This document shows positions 31,455 to 43,797 of a stretch of DNA of 64,000 nt, piece after piece (positions within the stretch are counted from its first letter, which is position 1; each line of letters starts with the position of its first letter). Source of the stretch: Plantago ovata (Eukaryota > Streptophyta > Magnoliopsida > Lamiales > Plantaginaceae). The notes beneath the pieces were generated by a model that saw only the letters and a program-made list of their open reading frames with translations, did not search any database and was not told where the DNA came from. The position numbers and the translations under genes are program-made. The DNA is taken from contig CM051456.1 of the NCBI GenBank assembly GCA_028274465.1, forward strand, positions 93,668,753 to 93,732,752. The letters run 5' to 3'.

Positions 31455-32855
31455 AACTCCCAAACCGAACCTTTGCTTGTCCTCAAGCAACTAAGCTAGA
31501 CTCTAATGCAAAAAACAATGCAACACAAAAATGGAGTCTCATGCCAAATGAAATGAACTGATCTATTGAATCTATCAAAAAACATATGAACAAAAACCAT
31601 ACGAATCATATCATGAATATAGGTTGAAGAATGCCTCGATTGACTCATACACATCCACATAAGCACTTATGTCAAGACAAGATAGTCTCTCGTAACATTC
31701 TCTACCTGGACCTAGTCAGTGACGACGTAATGAAACATGTTAAAATACGAATGGTTGTCCCGTGCCTATGAAACTGAGGACTTACTGCTGTTCACCAAGT
31801 TAAGACTTTTCCTCAAAGATGTCGAACCAGTACTGGCTCTCATCAAACGAAGGAGGGTTCCCTAAAAAGATAACACTCCCCTATTCTACCCATCTCTCAA
31901 GCAAAGCCTTAAGCTATTCACCACTTCCTGAATGGCAGGACGAGGGTGGTCTAGAACAGATGACACTCAAAACGAAGGACAAAAATTACAACACGATTAC
32001 GAACATTACGAGATATGGAAAATGAGACAAAAACACTTTGCTAAACTGCTTTTTGGCTTTCTCTTTTTTATGGACCCTTCTTTGCTTTTTTGGGGTCTTT
32101 TCTTTTTTTCTCTTTTTTTTTTCTTTTCCAGTTTTTTTTTCTTTTTTCTGGAATTTTTCTTTTTCTTTTTTTTCGATTTTCTTTTTTAAGCCAGTAGTAG
32201 CACAACGAAAAAGAAACAAGAATGACACACAAACGACTTCCCCAAACCTATTCGAAAGAATAGGTTGACGTACAAAATTTACGAAAAAGGAAAAATAAAC
32301 TCACAACACAAAATTGAAAAACGAAAAACAAGTCTAATGATAGCGTAACCCCCTCCCCAAACCTATTCGAAAGAATAGGTTGCAAACAAAGGATCACACA
32401 ATCTCACACTACCTCCTTCCTAGGCATTTAGCAATCTCAAAGCATGGTGAAGACTTGTTGCCTCTTAGGTACATAATTACTCGGGAAAACAACCATAAGA
32501 CCCTAACATGCATCATCCTATTATAAAGGCCTTCGTGAACCGCTGTAGAGAAAACACCACTAAGTGATGTCGAGACTACCAAGCTTAACTAAGTGCAATA
32601 CATAAATGTGACAAGCCAAGCGAGAAAAACCTCAAACAAATTCATAGAGATGAAGCATATGATTAATGTCATAGTTAGTTAATTTACCCGCTGAAAAAGT
32701 TCAAAAAATTCGGCTATAAACTCCACATAAAACATGCAAGACTATCCTAGGATGAATGTAGTGTATGCAACCTAAAAACTAAGAAAGCAGTAAACGTGCA
32801 AATGCAAATGCAGACGGATAAACATGCAATAAAGCGGTAAAAAAGGGATAAAAAC
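31455..32855 (-). other. A3 unit B 3' noncoding region
   Basis: Polypurine tract and TTGCTTGAGGACAAGCAA hairpin at the LTR side, two CCTATTC...GAATAGG modules near 32250 and 32360, and a purine tract near 32090-32200. It joins the protease-side hairpin directly through one ATGCA, without the 2 kb host-like segment of A2 and A4. Confidence 0.8.
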
Positions 32856-33524
32856 TCCGGGTTGCCTCCCGGATAGCGCCATTGTTTAAAGTCTTTGACT
32901 CGACTCCTGGTTGCGCCTAGCTCTTCTTCTTGAGGGTACTAGACTTCCCCTTCATGGATCTTCTCCTCATGCCACGAACCTGTGAATAAGAATGAACATA
33001 GACAGCAAGACCACAGTAGTTAACAGTGTGAGAAGCATTGAAGTGATCGGGTGGATCGGATATGGCTCGCAACACGTGTCGCTTGCCAGCCACCTCAATG
33101 GTCCAAGTCCTTCGGTAGATGTCTATAACGGAGCGTAGCTTGGTCAAGAACGTTCGCCCCAAGAGAACGACATCCCCCATCCCAGGTGTAGACGCCGGCA
33201 TAACTACAAAATTGGTGTATACAGAAGCTTCACCAATCTTAACCAATATGTTCTTCACAACGCCTTCGGGTCTCACAAAGGATCCATCCGCCAATTGCAC
33301 AATAGCCTTATGCTCAGATAGTTTTCCAAGGCTACTCTTCTCGAACACATTCATAGGGAGCACATTAGAGTAGGATCCCGTGTCTAGTGTAGCACGGACA
33401 TCTTCAAGTTCAGCAATCCCGACCTTAACATCGAAACTTTGAGGGAGTGGCTCGGGATCCTCTTGCTTGACTTCAATTTCGTCAGAACCAAGGTCCTTCT
33501 CTTCTTCCTTGGCTAGTGGGGGTT

Positions 33525-36089
33525 TGTAACGGTACCGATTTTTAAAAACAAACAATTTTCTTGAAAAGAGAAAATTCGAAATAACTTTAATAGTAACGGT
33601 CGGAAATTAATGCCAAAATAATCTTTGACGCGCACAGCGCTAACAGAACAAATAAATATCCAACGATAAACTTAGAATTCAAATGAAACAACGAATGAAG
33701 ACAGTAAAAAGTTCATCTTCTTATTTTAAAATAAAATCCCAAGACACCCCAGACCCTTCTCTCAGTCGCTGGCATCCTATTCGCGAACATCCTCAGCAGT
33801 ATCTGGAAGGAAGAAATTTTGAAAACAAGAGAGTGTGAGATAAAGAATCTCAGTGAGGTTCTAAGTTAAAAACAGAAAAGTTAACAGTTTTGAAATCAAA
33901 ATCCTTTTCAGAAAAACAAACAAACAGAACAGATCACATATAACAGATAAGTTGAAGACCGTTGGTGCAGCCCGCCTTATTGCTCCTACTCCCAGAATGC
34001 CCTTATAACTCCCTCCAGAGGGTGCACAACTCCGGACAGAAACAGAAACCCCCGTGTACTTTGGGGAAACAGATCCTACGACCCTAATAGACCTCAGTGA
34101 CTTCTGCCTCGCGCCTAAAAGGGAATAGACTAGGCAGTAATCAAGCAAACCCGATAGTCCTCTACTACCCAAGCCTACCTAATTACAACCTAATCGACCG
34201 GTCACACAGAAACAGAACAGATACAGAACAACAGATACAGATAATCAACACCCGGAGGTGTTCCTGCAGAAAAGTTAGTCCAGAACAGAGTAGCAATAAA
34301 CAGAAAAGTAAATAGTCATACTTAGGACTTATACTTTTACGCGGAAGCATACAGTAAAACAGTATATAGTAATAGGTACAAGTTGTCACATATCCTTCCA
34401 GTTTTTCGCAAATAATAGGTTTAGGGGTGAACACTCACCTTAACTTGCGAGCAAAAGATCTTCAACGAGTAATGAGCTTACGGGTTATCGACCAACGGAG
34501 AACCTAACAAGAAAGTACTAAACACACTTTAGAAGTCGAACGGACGGAAGGAAAAAGGTTGAAAAAGAAGTGGTAAAGACGGGGTTCGAACTTGGGACCT
34601 CTAAGTTAGTCAAGCAAGAACCTAACCAACTAGGCTAGAAAGTCAAGTCATTACTAACTTACAAAAACAGAAACTAAGTTGAAACATTTTCAGAAATACT
34701 CTTTCGGTTTTCAGATTCTGGAAATTACCAAAATACCCTCAGTGGTAAATTGCAAAAGAACCCCTTTTCAAAAACAGAAAGTTCGAACCAAAAACAGAAG
34801 TTTCCAAACATACTTATCAGTCCTCAAAGAATAAAATGGTTTACGAAAAAGTCCTCTGTTAGTCAACTACGGTCAAAGGTAAAATTGCAAAAAGGTCCAT
34901 TAGGTTTTCAGATTTCCCAAGTCAGTCCACAAAGATCAAATCAGTATCAACAAAGTCCAATTCAATCCTTTTCAAAGTCCACAGTAAGCTAGGGTCAACA
35001 TACGAGGTCAAATAAATCACAAGTCCAACAATCAGTAACAACAATCTAACAATCCTAAGTCCCTGTTCTCAGTTCGAATCAATAAACTACAAGGCCAGAT
35101 CGAACAAGGGTAAAATAGTCCAAGGGTAAAAACGTCCGAAACAGAATACTAACTTCGAATCGAAAGAAACAACAAAGGATTCGAGATTTACCTTCGAATC
35201 GAAATAGAGGGTTGAAACAATCTGCAATCGAATGAATCAAAAAGGAAAAGAGAATTAAAACGAGATTCGAATCGAATTCGTAACTGAGTTGAATCTGAAA
35301 CGAAAGGAACAAGCTTACCGATCGAAATCGGAAACAACGGACCGGTGGCGAACGGAAGCAATCGAACGGAGCGGCGCGGCGAACGGATCTGGAACGGCGG
35401 CGGCGACAACGGTCAGGCGGCACGGTTCGGGCGGCGGCGCGAGCAACAGACAGATTGATCCGCGGATCGGATCGGCTGATAAGAACGGGCCGGAGTAAAC
35501 GGAGATCGCGGCGCGATCTCGGGACAGAAATGGCGACGACGGAGGTGAACAGAACGGCGCGGGGCGAAACGGTCGATCGAACAGACGGATCGATCGATCG
35601 ATCGACAAGAGATCGACACGGCGGTGCAGCGGCTTTTGACGGAACGGCTCGATGCGTCGGACCGGAACGGACAGCAAGGCAGCGGCGGCGGCGATTGAGA
35701 CCGGAACGGAACAGTAGCAGCAGCTGAATCTCTTTCTTCTTTCTCTCCCTCTCTTTCTTCTTTCTTCTCTTTTCTTTCTTTCTTTCTCTCTAAAACGGTT
35801 TGGACGGCTAAAGGAAGAATGAGAGAATGACACTGACTAGGGTTAGGGTTAGGTTAGTGGGCCGGTCAATCAGGCCTTTGACCGGGCTAAGAAATTGGGC
35901 CAAATAGATCAGAAAGTCCAGCTCGAACCAAACGAAACGAAACAAACTAGCTTACGCGAATTTAATTAAATAATTATCGAATAAATATTTTACTCTGATA
36001 ATTAATTAACTAAAATAAATAATTAAATAATAGAATAACAAATAAATAGAATAAATAAAAAAATTTAAAAAAAAATACGGGGCGTTACA
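33525..36089 (-). repeat. T 3' LTR
   Basis: 2,565 bases, near-identical to 38367-40907. It has a GC-rich CGGCGG/GATCGATC block at ~35340-35720, a pyrimidine run (35728-35790) and a tRNA-like segment (34583-34637, minus). Confidence 0.9.
34583..34637 (-). other. tRNA-like segment with A and B boxes in the T 3' LTR
   Basis: On the minus strand TAGCCTAGTTGG fits the RNA polymerase III A-box consensus TRGCNNAGYNGG. GTTCGAACC, about 33 bases later, fits the B box, and the spacing is that of a tRNA gene. No clean cloverleaf or terminator was established, so this is a tRNA relic or SINE head. Confidence 0.6.
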
Positions 36090-36477
36090 CTCCACCACCC
36101 TTACAAGAAGTTTCGTCCTCGAAACTTAACTAGCGTAGAACTAACGAACGTGGACGGAGAAACGAAAGTCTTCAAACTTCAAACGCCGGGTCAACGAACA
36201 CGTTCGCAAGCCAAAGGTTAAGAGAATTCGTAAATAACCTAAGGAAGTTAAAGCTTGCCTCTTAAACCAGATCGTCCAACTATTACTCCTCAACCAAAAA
36301 GTCGGTAATTAAGCTTCAAGTGAATCTATCCTAGCGAAAGAAAAACAGCACGGTAACAGGAAAAGAAAAGACTTAGAAGAAGTTTGTCCACGTGAGCGTA
36401 CCTTTAGGCACACTTGTCGAGGGAGTCTCACGTACAACCATGCTATAGACTCTTGGTTTGGCCTTCTTACTACTTCC
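36090..36477 (-). other. T internal 3' stretch with PPT
   Basis: No coding similarity. It carries the hairpin GTTTCGAGGACGAAAC (about 36112-36127) and the polypurine tract next to the LTR. The opposite internal end (about 37534-38366) is the untranslated leader. Confidence 0.75.
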
Positions 36478-37533
36478 TTAATTCCTTGAAGCGGTGCCTC
36501 CAGATCTTCCTTCTTCCATCAGGGAGTTGCGTCGCGGACAACCATTGATCTTATGCTCCTTGCTTCCACATGCCAAGCATACACCTTGCTTCCTCCAACA
36601 GTTCTTCTCCTTATGAGTTGTGCCTCTGCAGAAATTGCAATTTCTTCGAGATGGTTGTTCAGTACTTTCGGCCCCATGACGAGATCGACGTTTCTGCTCA
36701 GTGCGAGTATACTTGGATGGAGAATGACGATCCTTGCTACTTCTGTGATCAGAACTCCTCTTTCGAGACCGCCGGGGTTCATAGTTCTCGAGTTCTCCCA
36801 GACCACTCTCTACCTCAGCAGCTAACTCCACTGCTTTAATGTAGGTGGGCATGTCGGTCCCGAACAGGCTGTAACGGATCTCTGAGTTTAGACCCTTCAC
36901 AAAATGGCGCACCTTCTCCCTTTCGTCGTTTTGAAAGTGCGGCACGTACTTCAGTAGTCGAGTGAACTCGGAGTCATATTCGGCGACATTCATATTTCCT
37001 TGCACTAAGTCTTGGAACTCATCTCTCCTGTTCTCGCGAACTAGGCGAGGCACGAACTTATCCATGAACTCCTTCTCGAAGTTCTCCCAAGTGCGGGCAA
37101 CTGCTGCTTGTCTCCACCTTGCATCTACGATCCTCCACCAATTTCTTGCTGCTCCTTCAAACTGGAAAGACGCGAGCTCAATCCTCCTTTCATCAGGGTA
37201 GTGTAAGATCGAGAACAGATTCTACATGCTCTCCAGCCAAAGCTCAGCTTTGCGGGCATTGGGTGCCCCATCGAACATGTCGGGATGGAAACGAGCGAAA
37301 CGTTCCGCAACTTGATCGATTGTTTGAGTCGGTGGCGGTGGCGGCGGAGCTGGCTGAACAGGTGGTAGCTCAACGTTGCGCATGCTCTTACTGAAGTTGC
37401 CCAAAGCTGCAATGATCCGCTCCACTTGGTCCTGATTGCCAGCATTGTTGTTGTTGCCATTGTTGTTGTGGTTGTCGTTGTCATTGGTGTTGCCATTGCC
37501 ATTGCCGTTGCGGGCGGTGTTCCTTGGAGCCAT
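36478..37533 (-). pseudogene. T gag remnant
   Basis: Starts MAPRNTARNGNGN at 37533 with an N-rich low-complexity stretch and a proline run. A Retrotrans_gag domain follows (FVPRLVRENRRDEFQDLVQG, YDSEFTRLLKYVP, then VRHFVKGL). The basic tail ends with the zinc knuckles CNFCRGTTHKEKNC and CLACGSKEHKINGC. It resembles chromovirus (Tekay/Del) Gag. It is broken at about one or two places. No protease or polymerase follows. Confidence 0.85.
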
Positions 37534-38366
37534 CCTAACGCAATTAGTCTAAGGTCAGTAACGTAATTAACCATCTTGAGTGAGTCTGTCTTCAGGCGTA
37601 ACGTATTCTAAGGCACTATCTTAAGTCAACCTAGTGAACGAGCAAGAGACGCGTAAAAGATAACAAAAAGTGCTAAGGTCAAAATCAAATTAGGGAGTCA
37701 AACGAAGATAGCAACTAATCACTAAGTAAATCCTCGAGTGTGTCTAACCTAGCATACAAGGCAGACATAAATTGAAAAAAATAATGATAAGGCATAAATA
37801 ACAAATTCATATGTTGCAGAAAAGGATCATAAATATTAAGCATGCAATAAAAGCGTTCTCTCATAAAGTGATCAGTTATTTGACCTCGGTTAACACGAAT
37901 CACTCAAACAGTCGGGCGCCTGCCAGTGATTTATGTCGACTTTGGTTAAGCAATAGATCGCAATATGACAGAACCTAGCAAGAGCATATATCAACCTCAA
38001 GAAGTAAAACAAATGCATGCAACAAATGACATTATAGTAAATACATGCTTTTAAACCAATACTAACGCAATTAATAAAAATATATAATCGCCTTAAAGAA
38101 AATTAACAAAGTAACAATAGTAGCTTGTGAACTTAGAGAAGTTAAACAGAATGAGCAAGAAAGTTTCGGAAGATGGAAGACAGAATAGTAGGACAGTTAA
38201 CAGACGAACATAACGGTTCAGAGTTAATGCGGGAGACCAAACTTTAGAAGAGACCGAACGAAGAATACTCAATCTAATCCAGCGACTTGGACCCTCACAC
38301 GCACCCCAAAGGCCAGAAGACCCTATCCTAGCAAGCTCGAGTTTGAACTCAAGCTCTGATACCAAC
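37534..38366 (-). other. T untranslated leader and primer site
   Basis: About 830 A/T-rich bases between the 5' LTR and gag, without a significant frame. At the LTR edge on the minus strand is TGGTATCAGAGCTTGAG, complementary to initiator tRNA-Met. Confidence 0.8.
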
Positions 38367-40907
38367 TGTAACGGTACCGATTTTTAAAAACAAACAATTT
38401 TCTTGAAAAGAGAAAATCCGAAATAACTTTAATAGTAACGGTCGGCAATTAATGCCAAAATAATATTTGACGCGCACAACGCTAACAGAACAAATAAATA
38501 TCCAACGATAAACTTAGAATTCAAATGAAACAACGAATGAAGACAGTAAAAAGTTCATCTTCTTATTTTAAAATAAAATCCCAAGACACCCCAGACTCTT
38601 CTCTCAGTCGCTGGCATCCTATTCGCGAACATCCTCAGCAGTATCTGGAAGGAAGGAATTTTGAAAACAAGAGAGTGTGAGATAAAGGATCTCAGTGAGG
38701 TTCTAAGTTAAAAACAGAAAAGTAAACAGTTTTGAAATCAAAATCCTTTTCAGAAAAACAAACAAACAGAACAGATCACATATAACAGAATAATAGAACA
38801 GATAAGTTGAAGACCGTTGGTGCAGCCCGCCTTATTGCTCCTACTCCCAAAATGCCCTTATAACTCCCTCCAGAGGGTGCACAACTCCGGACAAAAACAG
38901 AAACCCCCGTGTACTTTGGGGAAACAGATCCTACGACCCTAATAGACCTCAGCGACTTCTGCCTCGTGCCTAAAAGGGAATAGACTAGGCAATAATCAAG
39001 CAAACCCGATAGTCCTCTACTACCCAAGCCTACCTAATTACAACCTAATCGACCGGGCACACAGAAACAGAACAGATACAGAACAACAGATACAGATAAT
39101 CAACACCCGGAGGTGTTCCTGCAGAAAAGTCAGTCCAGAACAGAGTAGCAATAAACAGAAAAGTAAATAGTCATACTTAGGACTTATACTTTTACGCGGA
39201 AGCATACAGTAAAACAGTATATAGTAATAGGTACAAGTTGTCACATATCCTTCCAGTTTTTCGCAAATAATAGGTTTAGGGGTGAACACTCACCTTAACT
39301 TGCGAGCAAAAGATCTCCAACGAGTAATGAGTTTACGGGTTATCGAACAACGGAGAACCTAACAAGAAAGTACTAAACACACTTTAGAAGTCGAACGGAC
39401 GGAAGGAAAAAGGTTGAAAAAGAAGTGGTAAAGACGGGGTTCGAACTCGGGACCTCTAAGTTAGTCAAGCAAGAACCTAACCAACTAGGCTAGAAAGTCA
39501 AGTCATTACTAACTTACAAAAACAGAAACTAAGTTGAAACATTTTCAGAAATACTCTTTCGGTTTTCAGATTCTGGAAATTACCAAAATACCCTCAGTGG
39601 TAAATTGCAAAAGAACCCCTTTTCAAAAACAGAAAGTTCGAACCAAAAACAGAAGTTTCCGAACATACTTATCAGTCCTCAAAGAATAAAATGGTTTACG
39701 AAAAAGTCCTCTGTCAGTCAACTACGGTCAAAGGTAAAATTGCAAAAAGGTCCTTTAGGTTTTCAGATTTCCCAAGTCAGTCCACAAAGATCAAATCAGT
39801 ATCAACAAAGTCCAATTCAATCCTTTTCAAAGTCCACAGTAAACTAGGGTCAACATACGAGGTCAAACAAATCACAAGTCCAACAATCAGTAACAACAAT
39901 CTAAAAATCCTAAGTCCATGTTCTCAGTTCGAATCAATAAACAACAAGGCCAGATCGAACAAGGGTAAAATTGTCCAAGGGTAAAAATGTCCGAAACAGA
40001 ATACTAACTTCGAATCGAAAGAAACAACAAGGATTCGAGATTTACCTTCGAATCGAAATAGAGGGTTGAAATAATCTGCAATCGAATGAATCAAAAAGGA
40101 AAAGAGAATTAAAACGAGATTCGAATCGAATTTGTAACCGAGTTGAATCTGAAACGAAAGGAACAAGCTTACCGATCGAGATCGGTAACAACGGACCGGC
40201 GGCGAACGGAAGCAATCGAACGGAGCGGCGCGGCGAACGGATCGGGAACGACGGCGGCGAAAACGGTCAGGCGGCGGCGCGAGCAACAGACAGATCGATC
40301 GGCAGATAAGAACGGGCCGGAGTAAACGGAGATCGCGGCGCGATCTCGGGACAGAAACGGCGACGGCGGAGGTGAACAGAACGGCGCAGCGCGAAACGGT
40401 TGATCGAACAGACGGATCGATCGATCGACACGGCGGCGCGGCGGCTTTTGACGGAACGGCTCGGTGCGGCGGACCGGAACGGACAGCAAGGCGGCGGCGG
40501 CGGCGATTGAGACCGGAACGGAACAGTAGCAGCAGCCGAATCTCTTTCTTCTTTCTCTCCCTCTCTTTCTTCTTTCTTCTCTTTTCTTTCTTTCTTTCTC
40601 TCTAAAATGGTTTGGACAGCTAAAGGAAGAATGATAGAATGACACTGACTAGGGTTAGGGTTAGGTTAGTGGGCCGGTCAATCAGGCCTTTGACCGGGCT
40701 AAGAAATTGGGCCAAATAAATGGGCCAAATAGATCAGAAAGTCCAGCTCGAACCAAATGAAACGAAACCAACTAACTTAGGCGAATTTAATTAAATAAGT
40801 ATCGAATAAATATTTTACTCTCATAATTAATTAACTAAAATAAATAATTAAATAATAGAATAACAAATAAATAGAATAAATAAAATAAAAAAATACGGGG
40901 CGTTACA
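38367..40907 (-). repeat. T 5' LTR
   Basis: 2,541 bases, matching 33525-36089 with small differences, including repeat-number changes in the GATCGATC and CGGCGG parts. A second copy of the tRNA-like segment is at 39438-39492. Confidence 0.9.
39438..39492 (-). other. tRNA-like segment in the T 5' LTR
   Basis: Same A box (39481-39492) and B box (39438-39446) on the minus strand as in the other T LTR, so the segment was part of the family before this insertion. Confidence 0.6.
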
Positions 40908-42576
40908 GGGTTCTTCCCCCTTGCAACACTCGCACTTAGCAACCTTCTTGATGGTGATTTCGACAGGTAGATCACCCACCAAGGTAATGGACATTGACTT
41001 CTAAGTGTTGCTAGGCAGCTTGCCTTGCTCCCTACTTTCACCTCGGTCGATCAACTCTTGCATCTTTTGATGGGCAAGCCTAGTGCTCTCTTCCAACCGA
41101 TCAAGCCTTTCCCTAGTGTTCTCAGAATCTTCTTCATAACGTTTGAGAAAACTTTGGGTGTGATCAACCATCTTTTGCAAGTTCTCCATCAGTTGAGCCG
41201 ACTTCGACTTCGGTTGCTCTTTCGGAGCGGGGTTTTCGCAGTGGTCATTACCATAGTTAAGGCTACTACTGTCTTGGTTAGGGCCATAAGTTTGGCTAGC
41301 CGGTGCATATCCTTGATTGTTTCGGAACCCTCTTCTCCAAAATCCACCTCGAGGATTCCTACCGTCTTGTCCGTAGCTAGCTTCTTGAGTACCGAATTCC
41401 GTAGCAAAGGCTTCCTCTTCGCCTCCTTGAACCCAGTTGTCATCGTCATATGCAAGCTCCGATCTACACATATGAGCCCCATGCCCACAGTTCTTGCATA
41501 TCCGACAAACTTCGTTCGAAACAGATGTTCCAGTGGCGCTCTTGAGGACTTGCTTCAATTCGTTGCTAAAGCACTCGAATTGATCCCCATCCCCCCTATA
41601 CATAGGGGCTTCTTGAGTCGGTGGAGCTTCAGGTCCACGTCTCCTAACCATTGCCCTTGGGTCCTTGAATTGCGACCCCTTAGCAAGCCTTTCGAAAACT
41701 GCCCAGACAGCTTCCGCGGTTTCCTCCCAAATATTGCCTCGGCATTGGAAATCCACCACTTGTTGGTTCTCGAAGGTTTGTCCACTGTAGAAGTGTTGGA
41801 CTAGATCTGAAAGCTCAAAACCATGGTGAGGGCACTTGTTCATGAGGTCTTGGAACCTCTCAAACGCGGTGTAGATGGTCTCAGCATAGTCCTGTTTGAA
41901 TCCAGTGATTTGCAGCTTAAGCGCGGTAGTCAAGGTGTGAGGGAAGTATTTTTCCATGAAAGCTGAAAAAACCTTCTCCCAAGTGTCCAGCGAGCCCGCC
42001 GGTAGAGAACTCAACCTTGACTTGGCTCTGTCGCCAAGCCCCATAGCAAAAACCTTCATCCTTAACTCATCCGTTGTTATTTCAGCTCCGGGTCGTGGGA
42101 GTTGGTTGACGAAATCATCGATATCGTGCAAGTACCCCATCACATCTTCCCTTGCTAAGCCATAGAACCTCGGAAGTTGTTGGAATGCGTGGTTCTTGAT
42201 TTCCAGATCTCGAGTTGAAGACGAAAGAACAATCGTCGGTCCCCTCATACGATCCTTGGAGGGTTGAACCCATGCTTTCAGTGGTCTAGCTTCTGCCATT
42301 CCGTCAATTTCCTTGAAAAGACTATGTAGAGATTCACAGAAATCGGTATCCTCTATTTCCTCTAGTTCACGCCTTTGAAGTAGTGGTAGACTCTGTCGAT
42401 CTCAGCAATTGAATCAGCAACCGGTGTTCCTCTAGATCGTGTATGTGGTATACACTATCTGTAACAAACTAGGAAAGGAGTATCAAAGAGAGATTAAATA
42501 GGAAAACTAAAAACTACTAGAACTAGGAATTGAATGCTGAAAATATAAAAAAGTTAAACAGAAAAAAGGAGTATAG

Positions 42577-42594
42577 TCCCCGGCAACGGCGCCA
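42577..42594 (-). promoter_or_regulatory. A3 unit B primer-binding site (tRNA-Asp)
   Basis: Minus strand TGGCGCCGTTGCCGGGGA adjacent to the shared LTR. Confidence 0.9.
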
Positions 42595-42597
42595 ATT

Positions 42598-43797
42598 TGA
42601 TGAACGTTGGATTGTCGGGTTCCAATTAATCAAATAAATTTGTATTTAGCCAAACGCAATTCACAACTACAACGAAAACCGTAGTGTACCAGTAGAATAA
42701 CCTCGAGTGTCGATCTCTAAGGACTATAACTAGCTTTATCTAATCTAACTTAAGAATATAAATCAGCAGACGACTTAGCAAAGGTTTTTCTTAACAGATA
42801 ATGGAGATTTGTGATAGTATGGTCATTCAAAGCATAGCAGGTTAATAATCATGCATAAATTCCTCGGTCTTGCATGGAGATCTTTGACCAATGAATTGTC
42901 CAATTGTGTTCCGTAATTATTCAACACTACGAAGATAGAGGTTTTAGATAGATCAAAGAAATAAAGCAATAACTCAGAGTATAATGCGCGATATAGCCAT
43001 TAGCATAATTATTAACCCTTCGCTAAGAAATCACATACTATCACCAACGAGAAGTTTAGCTACTCATAGGTGTCATGCAATCAACAAAAATCATACCACG
43101 AATGAATGAAAACATGATGAAAGATATATAAATATAAATAGAAAAACTGTAAGATACAATGTTACCGAAGGTTATCAATCTTCGAAGAATCGCGATCTTA
43201 CAAGCTCCGAAACGCTAAGAAAAAGTATCTCCTAAGGTAAGAACCCCCAGAACAGGCTCTGGAGAATTCCTACCTAAAACTACTGAGAAAGGTGAGAGAA
43301 AAGGTCTGGAAAAGTATGAAAAACGGAGAAAACTGAGCAACTATATATAGGCATTCGAATTGTGTGGGGCGAAGGGCCCCACACACCGGGCGATTCGCCT
43401 GGTGTGGGGCGATTCGCCCCACGTCCCGGGCGACTCGCCCGGGAGTGTTTTTTGGCCCAAAATGCGTTTTCGACGCGTTTTTGGATTTCTTCCTCTTTTC
43501 GGACTCGGTTTCTGCCTTCTAGTGACCTTTTAGCCTTCAGACTCGACCCCTAGACTTCAAATCTTATCCGGAATCTTTCAGATACTCCAATTAGGCCTTC
43601 GGAACACCAATTCCTTGTCTACTTCAATATAATTGCCCGGAAAACCTCGTTTTTCAACCAAAGCCTGTAAAATACAAACTAAAGGGAAACGTGACACTAT
43701 TCTAATAAAATGCACTAAAACATAGCTACGTTAACATAGAGGATAGCTAAAATAGGTGAAAAAGACTCAAATGAAAGTGTAAAATACACATTCATCA
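42598..43797 (-). repeat. A3 middle (shared) LTR
   Basis: 1,200 bases. On the minus strand the polypurine tract of unit A precedes it and the primer site of unit B follows it, so it serves as 3' LTR of one unit and 5' LTR of the next. The palindrome cluster (43364-43443) lies beside a TATA box near 43341. Confidence 0.9.

Larger units (their letters stand above)
33525..40907 (-). mobile_element. T: Tekay-like LTR element with gag only (minus strand)
   Basis: 7,383 bases. LTRs of 2,565 and 2,541 bases begin TGTAACGCCCCG on the minus strand and flank only 2,277 internal bases. GGGTT duplications lie at 33520-33524 and 40908-40912. The primer site TGGTATCAGAGCTTGAG (minus, near 38364) matches initiator tRNA-Met. 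The polypurine tract AGGGTGGTGGAG abuts the 3' LTR and is preceded by the hairpin GTTTCGAGGACGAAAC. Gag is the only coding part. LTR differences are about 4 in the first ~115 bases and fewer elsewhere, so T is young. This is the TR-GAG type of non-autonomous element. Confidence 0.9.
32917..42450 (-). pseudogene. A3 unit B gag-protease remnant, interrupted by T
   Basis: Gag (42450-41001) has the family phrases LEIKNHAFQQLPRFYGLARE, CPHHGFELSDLVQHFYSG and the knuckle CRICKNCGHGAHMC. The protease (33520-32917) has ATLDTGSYSNVLPMNVF and VVLLGRTFLTK. Element T lies between the two halves. The coding part is broken, with a few breaks besides that insertion. Confidence 0.85.

Noticed and set aside
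35580-35610. GATCGATCGATCGATCG run as a regulatory site
   Set aside because: Short simple repeat with differing unit number in the two T LTRs; no other support.
35315-35833. Arginine/serine-rich 172-codon frame in the T 3' LTR (and 40169-40645 in the other LTR)
   Set aside because: It lies over the GC-rich CGGCGG block and pyrimidine run, with low-complexity translation and no known domain. The two LTRs differ in length there.
35828-35845. AGGGTTAGGGTTAGG as a telomere-like repeat (also near 40650)
   Set aside because: Only about two units, inside both T LTRs at the same place; ordinary LTR sequence.
41025-41804. 259-codon plus-strand frame in A3, with near-identical frames at 45980-46759 and 27661-28311
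   Set aside because: Antisense of the Athila-type gag. Repetition across copies only reflects repetition of the element.
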